DNA of 64,000 nucleotides from Ilex aquifolium. Lineage: Eukaryota; Streptophyta; Magnoliopsida; Aquifoliales; Aquifoliaceae. The position numbers were made by a program, and so were the translations under genes. The first letter of the stretch is position 1. Every line of letters begins with the position of its first letter. Under the pieces are notes generated by a model that was given only the letters and a program-made list of their open reading frames with translations, was not told the DNA's origin and made no database searches. Location of the stretch: contig OX637394.1 of NCBI GenBank assembly GCA_951799425.1, positions 27,254,001 through 27,318,000 on the forward strand, read 5' to 3'. This document shows positions 56,666 to 64,000 of the stretch, piece by piece.

Positions 56666-57580
56666 ACTTGGTATCAGAGTTTAGGGATTAGATCTTACAC
56701 GGGAGTTGTAGGGAAATGGGTACACTAATATTGGAGATAGTTAGGAGACATGTGTGGTGACAAAGGAATTATTTTTACGCCATGAGTTCTGGATGTCATA
56801 GAGAGTATTAGTTTATTTTGGCTAAGAATGTATGAAAGTAAAAAGGCTTCGAGGTATGATGATTTATGATGTTATAACTTTTTTTAGGTTATGTCAATTT
56901 TCATTATTTTGCCTGGCCCTTAGTTGCTTTAATTTGTGAAGTCAAAGATGTGTGGTAATTCAATTTTGTTGCTTGGAGATAAGGTCAACTGTGGTGTCCT
57001 TTATATAATTTTGGTTAGGTGAAGTTATTGGAATTATCAGAGATGTTAAGAATTGTAGAAAGATTGAAAATTTTGATTTTATGGTGAAAACTTTGAGTTG
57101 GATATGTCTTCCATCAGGGTGACTAAGAGACTATAAAATAGTACAATGTTCAAATACAATCAATTGGAGGGGCATGGTTAAATGAATAAGTATTTGTGTC
57201 AATTTTGGAATAAGAGTATAAATTGTGATTTTGCTTCTGAGTGGATTGGAGGTTGTTATATGATCATTTATTTGAGGTTATTAATAGTGGTCTGGAATTA
57301 GTATGAATAGTTGGCTAGTGTTGCTTTGGGTAAAAAAAAAAAAAATTAATGTTAAGTGATGACTTAATTTTTGTACAATTGGGTTTTAAGAATTATTCAG
57401 AAAGAATATGATTGGAAGATCGTGGTGCAATAATTGATGAATTACATTAGATGACTTTGCTTGAAGATTGATTGAGAATGACATGGTAAGCCTTTGAAGG
57501 GAAAGAAATATGGAGTAAGGAAATTACTCATTACATGACAAGATAGGCAGGGCTAGACTACTCAGGGTCGTGTTTATGCA
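56666..57580 (+). other. Primer site and decayed leader/gag region
   Basis: Begins with the tRNA-Met-type primer site. No gag domain could be recognised in any frame up to the protease, so gag is deleted or beyond recognition. Confidence 0.55.
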
Positions 57581-59449
57581 GTGGCCACACCAAAGGCATC
57601 TACTTCTGGACCTTCAGTGGTTCGAGGTACATTCCTTGTGTTTAGTTCATGGGTTAGCGTGCTGATAGACTCGGGTGCATCTTATTCATTCATATCTACC
57701 ATGCTTGCCATGACATTGGGGTTGGACATAGATCAGTTAGACCCACCATTGCATGTTGACACCCCAATTGGGGGTAGTGTGATATTGATGAGGATCTGTA
57801 GAGATTGCCCCATAGAGATAGCTGATCGCATCCTTTTTTTTTTTTGATTTCATTATGCTTGACATGTCTAGTTTTGATATTATTCTGGGGATGGATTGAT
57901 TGTTTACTTTCTGGGCGAATATAGATTACTATAGGGGGAGAGTGACAGTGTGTACTCCTGAGGGAGATAGCTTTTATTTCACGGGAGATCTTGGGGATTT
58001 CTTAGTTCCACCCTTGTATGACTCGAGGAGTTCCACCTGTAGTGGATGAGTTTCCAGATGTCTTCCCAGATGACTTGACTAGTCTACCGCCGAGACGAGA
58101 GATAGAGTTCACGATAGAGCTTATTCCAGGCACTATGCCTATTTCCATTCCACCTTACCGTATGGCTCCAGCTGAGTTGAGAGCGTTGATGGAGCAATTG
58201 ACTGATTTGCAGGGTAAGAGTTTTATTCGTCCTTGTACTTCTCCGTGGGGTGCTTCGGTAGTATTTGCGAAGAAGAAGGATGAGACATTGCATTTGTGTG
58301 TGGACTATAGGAGGCTGAATCGGGTCACTACCAAGAACGAGTACCCATTGCCGATGATAGATGACTTGTTTGATCAGCTTAAGGGTTCGAGATGTTTCTC
58401 GAAGATTGATCTAAGATCGGGGTATCATCAGTTGATAGTGCGGGAGGAGGATGCGGCGAAGACAGCTTTTCACACTCGTTATGGCCATTATGAGTTCGTG
58501 GTTATGCCATTCGGTGTGACAAATGCCCCGGCGACATTCATGGACTTGATGTATCGCATTTTTAGTCCTTATTTAGATCAGTTTGTTGTGGTGTTTGTTG
58601 ATGATAGTTTGATTTATTCACCTTCTGAGGATGAGCATGCCTTTCACCTACGGATTGTGTTACAGATTTTGAGGGAGCACTGTTTATTTGCCAAATTCTC
58701 GAAGTGTGAGTTTTGGCTTTAGGAGGTGCAGTTTCTAGGCCATGTTGTGTCAGGTAGTGGGGTATCTGTGGATCCTTCTAAGATTGACGCTGTTATGAGT
58801 TGGGAGAGGCCGAATAGTGTGTTTGAGATTCGGAGTTTCTTAGGATTGGCAGGGTACTATCGTCGGTTTGTGGAGGGGTTTTCTCGTCTTGCCGCACCAA
58901 TGACTCGTCTGACGTGCAAGGGCATTAGATTTGAGTGGACAGATGACTGTGTGCATTCATTTCAAGTGTTGAAAAAAAGGCCGACTTCAGCATATGTCCT
59001 GATTATACCTGAGGGAGGTATTGGATATACCGTTTATTGTGATGCTTCACGAGAGGGATTAGGTTGTGTATTGATGCAGGAGGGTAGAGTGGTAGCCTAT
59101 GGTTCTTGTCAGTTGAAGAATCATGAGCAGAACTACCCCACACATGATTTGGTGTTAGCTGTCATCATTTTTTGCACTTAAGAGTTGGCGACACTACTTA
59201 TATGGGGAGAGGTTCGAGGTGTTCTCAGATCACAAGAGCCTCAGATACATCTTCACGCAGAAGGACCTGAACCTTCGGCAGAGGAGATGGATGGAGTATA
59301 TGGAGGACTATGACTTTGACCTTCAGTACCATCCTGGGAAGGCCAATGTCGTAGCAGATGTACTTAGTAGGAGACCGAGGAGCACTGTAGCTAGCATTGC
59401 TATTAGGGAGTGGGAGATGATGGGAGACATTGGTGAGTTTGACTTATAA
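57581..59449 (+). pseudogene. Gypsy (Tekay/Del-like) protease, RT and RNase H
   Basis: Protease with VLIDSGASYSFI near 57660 and DIILGMDWLF after a shift near 57845. RT spans 58018-58722, with [39 protein letters not shown] and the catalytic FVDDSLIYS; a TAG near 58720 interrupts it before [11 protein letters not shown]. RNase H follows with [32 protein letters not shown] and [18 protein letters not shown] frameshift near 59175 is present. The element breaks off just after GDIGEFDL at 59449; integrase and 3' LTR are missing. Confidence 0.92.
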
Positions 59450-59455
59450 GCGAGG

Positions 59456-60065
59456 AACTTGGAAAGGCTTGCTGGTGAGGGGTTCAAAATGGCATGTTTC
59501 CAAACCAGGTCTAAACACAAAAAAGAATTTATCCTTCCATTCTTTCCCATTGGAAGAATACTCAGTAAGGAGATCACTCCCCTCTTGCTTGGAAAGATAG
59601 AACCACCCTAAGCCTTGCCCCAACACAAGGGGTAAGCTTATATCAGTGAAGGAGTTTGGCGACGGTGGTTTGGACACCAAGGCCGTTAGCTTTAGCCCAA
59701 AGGCCTCTTATACTAGCCAAGAAACCCCAAATATTGGTAGTCAACTATATGGGGGAAAGATTCAAATATTGAAGAGTCTCCCAAATGTACTTGGGCTTGG
59801 AGAAATGAAGTCCAGCCTCAAGGATGGATTCGTAAAGGTACATTACATTAGGGCCATAATCCCTAATCGGCTCTAGGATTTTGTGTAGAGCCTTGACTCT
59901 TGCAAGGGTACTTTCATCGAGGATGCTACGAAAAGGCCTAGCCCCCATAAACTTAATTGAGGAAGAAGGAATTTGAGTATTGAATTAGAGTCATCATTTG
60001 CCCTGTTAGCCTCAGACACCATAGCGTGAATGCCTTCGAAGATAGTCTTATCGGAGTGACTAGCC
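59456..60065 (-). pseudogene. ORF with gypsy-type transposon domain, broken
   Basis: Minus-strand ATG at 60065 (MASHSDKTIFEGIHAMVSEA). After a frameshift near 59960 comes a PF04195-like domain: LYESILEAGLHFSKPKYIW, TTNIWGFLASIRGLWAKAN and KEWKDKFFFVFRPGLET. Stops and at least two shifts break it. It begins some 20-30 bp after, and in the same orientation as, an LTR (about 60090-61930), unlike the antisense copies inside the Tat element. It abuts truncated RNase H at 59449. Confidence 0.7.
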
Positions 60066-60089
60066 ATCAGAGTGAAGCTACAAGTGGTC

Positions 60090-61930
60090 AAGTTATAATA
60101 TTACTCGATGCAGTCCGATGTCGAATCCACAGGTGAAATTGTCGTGCGCGTAGTGTGCATTACAACAACTTGTGATGTGAGCTTAAAACTGATATATAAA
60201 CACTTAAACTGAACTTTGATTGCAACAAATGGAAAAAGAGACTCTTTAGTTTGGAGATCAAACATGCATTCTATTACTTGACTATGAAAATGCCACCTTA
60301 CAACAATTAACTCTCATGTTACTGGAAAGTTAACTGGTAGGTTTGATGTATAAGTTGAACAATATCAAAACAACGATTAAGTTAGCTGGAAGGTCTATGC
60401 ACCTTGCAACAACCAATTAACCCCTGTATACCCGAAGGTGAACCATTCAAAGGTTTACTATAGCTATTTGATCGGCAGGTCTATGATTCAATGAAGACGA
60501 AGTTCTGGTTTATGCATTGAATCAAAAGCATTGGCTATGACAAGACTTAACTCGTCTATAACCAATCTCCTGACCATTACCTAAATCCCAACTATGTGCA
60601 TCATTGTATCATGCATGAAATACATACTAACGTATAGATGATATGGTATATAGTAATAAGCTTAGCTCGATACTCATAACCATGAGCATATAGTAATACG
60701 ATACCAAACAAAAATAAAAACCATCTATCACTTTATGGAGGTATTAACATTAAAGCAAAAATAAAACATTGACACTTTCATTACTCAATCAATATTACAC
60801 ATGTCTTTAACCTTCACTAAAGAGTATAAGAAAGACTACTCACTCTTCATTGTTATAGACAAGCAAGAAGAGTACGGCAATCCCATTCCTACTAACGATG
60901 TAAATACAAAATAAAACATAAAGAATCCTTCCCCTAGGAATAGTTGAAACACCCCCACTTTTCACTACCAAACTAGGCTGAAAAAGTACCAAGATAAGCA
61001 TAGGGTATCTGTATGTTTACATCATGCAAGTGCAAATATGTAACATGTTAGAAACTAACTTGCCAAATATGCTTGAGAACCTATTAATCTATCAATAAGA
61101 AACACATCAAGTTATCCCCCTTAGTTGATGTTCACAACTAAACTAACAGGTGAAAAATACACAAAGTAAACTAAGTGACTTCATGCAAAGTTTGCAAATT
61201 TACTTCCCTGTAGTATTTGAATATAATCCCCTTTTTTTATGGTCACATGCAAAATATCAAGCCTAGTCAAGAGTAAATCTCCCTGATTCCTCTCATATGT
61301 ACCTAAAATTTTCTTCTCCTTTTTGTTACAAATGCCAACTAATAAGTCATGAAAAATGTATTTCTTTATCTTTTATTTATGATGAATTGCATTGTTTTTA
61401 AGTTATTAGATCAATTATCATTTGATATTATATTTTGAATTGATTTCTAATGTTTGAATAATTTTTCCGGTAAATGAGGTGAAATAAGAGATTTGGTGAA
61501 ACTGGCGGTCAAAAGGAAAATAAAGTAAAGTCAAGGGGGAGAGAAGTGCAATAAGGGATATTGTCCTCCAAAGAAATTGGAAGAAAAGTCAAAATTTGGT
61601 CGAGGAAGCGCTGTTCAAACGGTCCCCACTTGTTCGAATGCAGGGTTGACATCGAGGACCGAGGTGGAGAGAATTCTAGAGAATAAGCACCATTCGAATG
61701 GAGCTCACCCATTCGAACACCCAATGACCTTACGGAGTACCTCTGTTTGAATGGGCACAAGCCGTTCGAACGCCCAAGATGTAACGCCAAAATTCCAGAA
61801 ACTAATCACAGTTTGAATGCAACACCACCTTCTGAATGCTATTTACAATGCGAACTACCTCTGTTCGAATGGGCCCAAGCCATTTGAACGCACCTCCTCT
61901 TGCTGGTTGATGGTCATTTAGCCCTCATAG
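60090..61930 (-). mobile_element. LTR of the 12758-14704 family, minus orientation
   Basis: Alignable blocks with the solo LTR at 12758-14704 include GGTCAAG(T/C)T-(A/G)TAATA near its sense end, AGAGACTCTTTAGTT, and ACTACTCACTCTTCAT near 60836, in the same order. The TTCGAA-type array at 61612-61890 occupies the position expected from the first copy. No TATA box or exact ends could be fixed. Confidence 0.6.
61612..61890 (-). repeat. Decayed TTCGAA array, 19-nt doublets
   Basis: Pairs start at 61614/61633, 61693/61712, 61746/61765 and 61864/61883, each 19 nt apart, plus a damaged pair near 61812/61830. Changed members are TTTGAA or TTCAAA, the two products of C-to-T change at the central CpG. 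Confidence 0.85.
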
Positions 61931-62310
61931 TGTAAACCCCCACATTTGTATCGTTATATAGTAACATAAGTATGTTTTAAATTGCTAATATATGTAATGA
62001 TGTATGCATGAACTATGTATATGGTAAGAGTAGAAATAAAAATTTTAGTTGAGGTAATAGGGCATATTGTAGAAGTTTGGAAGCATTCCGGAGTGAAAGC
62101 ACACTTTAGAGAGAGTTTGGGTAAAAAGGATTTTTGATACTTCCTTAGTAATTTGACCATAACTTTTTATTCTGATGTCCATTTGATCTGAAATTTGGAC
62201 AGTAGATAATAGACTTCCAGGGCTACAAAATAGTATTTCACGAAAATTTTCCAAATCGACTTCTAAATAGGCCAAAACATCACTGTAAGTTTCAGCAGAA
62301 CCTGGGATGA

Positions 62311-62476
62311 CGTTCGAACGTGAACCGACGTTCGAACGACAGTGAGCCCCAGTACTTTGCCTCTGATGGAAAAACAAAAGTACTGAGAGCAAGTGACATT
62401 CGAATGCCAAAGTACGTTCGAACGTAAAACAACAATTTGCACTACGGACGTTCGAACGCCAAATGACGTTCGAACG
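62311..62476 (+). repeat. TTCGAA array, three perfect 18-nt doublets
   Basis: TTCGAA starts at 62313/62331, 62399/62417 and 62451/62469: six perfect palindromes in three pairs, each exactly 18 nt apart. Most are within ACGTTCGAACG. The last site ends 56 bp before the TATA box. Confidence 0.95.
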
Positions 62477-62529
62477 TGATCAACGAATCAGAACACCAGA
62501 TTTACGTCGGTTGAGATATTTTCTTCCCC

Positions 62530-62537
62530 TATAAATA
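62530..62537 (+). promoter_or_regulatory. TATA box of the LTR
   Basis: CCCTATAAATACAT lies 56 bp downstream of the TTCGAA array; the related LTR at 20032 shows 51 bp. Confidence 0.7.
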
Positions 62538-62910
62538 CATAGTGCCGCCTCCTTTAGCCTCCATACACCATATACAAACCTAGAAAGTCTTGAGAAACAA
62601 GAAAGAAAGGTAGAAACACAAGATCAAAGAGGATTTGCACTTTGAAGTGGATCAAAATCTCAAGTTCTTCAAGAACTTTAAGGAAGAAGAAGGTAGGGGT
62701 TTTCTTCCACTCTTGTTCACTGATGCTAGGCTTATATATATACATGTTTTGACTCTTAATCATATATATTTGTTATGGAATCATTGTTTCTTGATTGTTC
62801 TTGTAAATCTTACCATGTTTGATGGAAGTTGTAGCTTGATAATCATAAAACCTTTATTCTTGACATCCAAACTCTAATTTTTCAAGAAGTATGGATTTTT
62901 CTTATTGATA

Positions 62911-63088
62911 TTTATTTGTTTTTGAGTTCAAAACCTTATATTCATTTGTTCTTGATTTCAAGACTTGATATTCATTTGTTCTTGATTTCAAAACCTGATA
63001 TTTACTTATTCTTAATATCAAAGCTTGATATTCCTTTGTTCTTGACATCAAAACTCTATATTCATTTGTTTTTGATACAAAAACTTTA
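62911..63088 (+). repeat. 30-bp tandem repeat, six copies
   Basis: Units such as TTCATTTGTTCTTGATTTCA plus ten further bases repeat at an exact 30-bp period (62911, 62941, 62971, 63001, 63031, 63061). Confidence 0.9.
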
Positions 63089-63630
63089 GTGTTTTGGTTG
63101 GAACAATAAAACTATATATTGTGATGATCTCTTGCTCATTTTCTTCTTGAGATGCTATAATGAGAAATTGTGGATTTTGTCTTTATTTGGAATTGAGAAT
63201 ATATTGGTTTCCTCATTGGTATGGTTGTTGTGATGGACTTGGATTGTCATCGAGAGATGCCGTAGAGTGTTAGAGGTTAGTCTATCCCAGTGGGGGTAAG
63301 ATGGTTTCCTAACACTTGTAGTGGATTGTCATTGGTTAATGCTACCACTATCGTTCACTGGAGTTCGAACAAGGGATGGTATGCTTTTCCTGGGAAGGGA
63401 CTCGTCACTGCCATTTGGATGGTAGACGCCTTTTTCTAAAGTGTTTGTGATTGTGATGGTGATTGGTGGACTAGGTATAATCGTTGGGTAGATTCATGAG
63501 AAGCAATCAACATACATGGTACGGGGATGAACCAATATACATGGGATGATGGGTTGGATTGTCTTGGCCATTGCATTGGTATGGGACAATGCATCGGAAG
63601 GCGCCCTTCCTAAATGGCTTAAATTGGGAA

Positions 63631-63866
63631 ATGGTATATTGGTTATTGTTCATTCTACCATAGACGGTTTCTACAAGAGTCTTGAGAAGTATGGGATTCC
63701 GTGAGAATTTGTGGAAACATTGTATGGTGGACTGGATTATATTTGGAAATGGTATATTGGTTATTGTTCATTCTACCATAGACGGTTTCTACAAGAGTCT
63801 TGGGAAGTACGGGATTCCGTGAGAATTTGTGGAAACATTGTATGGTGGACTGGATTATATTTGGAA
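63631..63866 (+). repeat. 118-bp tandem duplication
   Basis: Two almost identical copies (63631-63748 and 63749-63866) begin ATGGTATATTGGTTATTG and differ at only a few positions, so the duplication is recent. Confidence 0.93.
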
Positions 63867-64000
63867 ATGGTTTGTTAACTGTATAGTGGTTTCGTTTATT
63901 CATTAAATTACTGTTGTTCTTTAAACTTGAGATCTATTTAAATTTTCACTATTTTATTTCAAGTTATATATGATATTTTGAAAAGGGAGACCGAACTGTT

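Larger units (their letters stand above)
61960..64000 (+). mobile_element. Gypsy-type LTR (TTCGAA family), plus orientation, runs off window
   Basis: Parallels the fragment at 19885-21286 around the array and in the leader (GGTAAGATGGTTTCCTAA region at 63290-63310). TATAAATA at 62530 is followed by a probable leader. The left boundary is uncertain. Tandem repeats of 30 bp (62911-63088) and 118 bp (63631-63866) lie downstream of the TATA box. No ORF is convincing. Confidence 0.6.

Overview
The window is intergenic, transposon-rich nuclear DNA of a flowering plant, almost certainly a eudicot. The evidence is two intron-containing or plastid-targeted plant genes, AT-rich spacers, and dense nested LTR retrotransposons of the plant Ty3/gypsy (Tekay/Del-like and Tat-like) and Ty1/copia types. 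The species cannot be named from the sequence.

Only two convincing host genes are present. The first, on the minus strand at 2616-4274, encodes a 552-residue type II membrane protein of the SUB1-related, O-fucosyltransferase-like family; its 5' leader appears to contain several introns. The second, on the plus strand at 29920-35098 with seven coding exons, encodes a 545-residue plastid Rieske oxygenase of the PTC52/pheophorbide a oxygenase/TIC55 family. Its third intron appears to be of the rare AT-AC class; the canonical GT-AG alternative would place a stop codon in the message. A small GRF-type zinc-finger ORF at 26.6-27.0 kb is a doubtful third gene or a fragment.

Layout from left to right: a terminal-inverted-repeat element cut by the window edge (1-1000); a tRNA-derived SINE-like sequence (about 1051-1330); host gene 1; a gypsy LTR with its primer-binding site joined to a Tat-type RNase H fragment (5516-8830); a decayed minus-strand Tekay/Del-like gypsy element (8850-15329) whose reverse transcriptase is split by a solo LTR (12758-14704); a copia gag and LTR (15414-about 18013); LTR remnants, one split by another solo LTR (21287-23729); a hAT-like element with a Harbinger-like element inside it (24708-26318); Helitron-like ends (28050-29613); host gene 2; a TRIM-like element; a near-complete 12.3-kb Tat-type gypsy element with a GATCT target duplication (37112-49440); copia-type LTRs; and, from 52 to 64 kb, opposed gypsy LTRs, a truncated gypsy pol, and further LTRs.

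The most unusual recurrent signal lies inside the LTRs. Several unrelated LTR families each carry an array of their own short palindromic word (TTCGAA, ACCGGT/GGTACC, TCCGGA, possibly CTCGAG), mostly as pairs at a fixed spacing. The TTCGAA pairs repeat at exactly 18 or 19 nt at four loci, and at three of these they sit about 50-100 bp upstream of a TATA box. The Tat element adds an array of eight short hairpins between its integrase and two separate antisense, intron-containing genes that share the plant 'putative gypsy-type transposon' domain.
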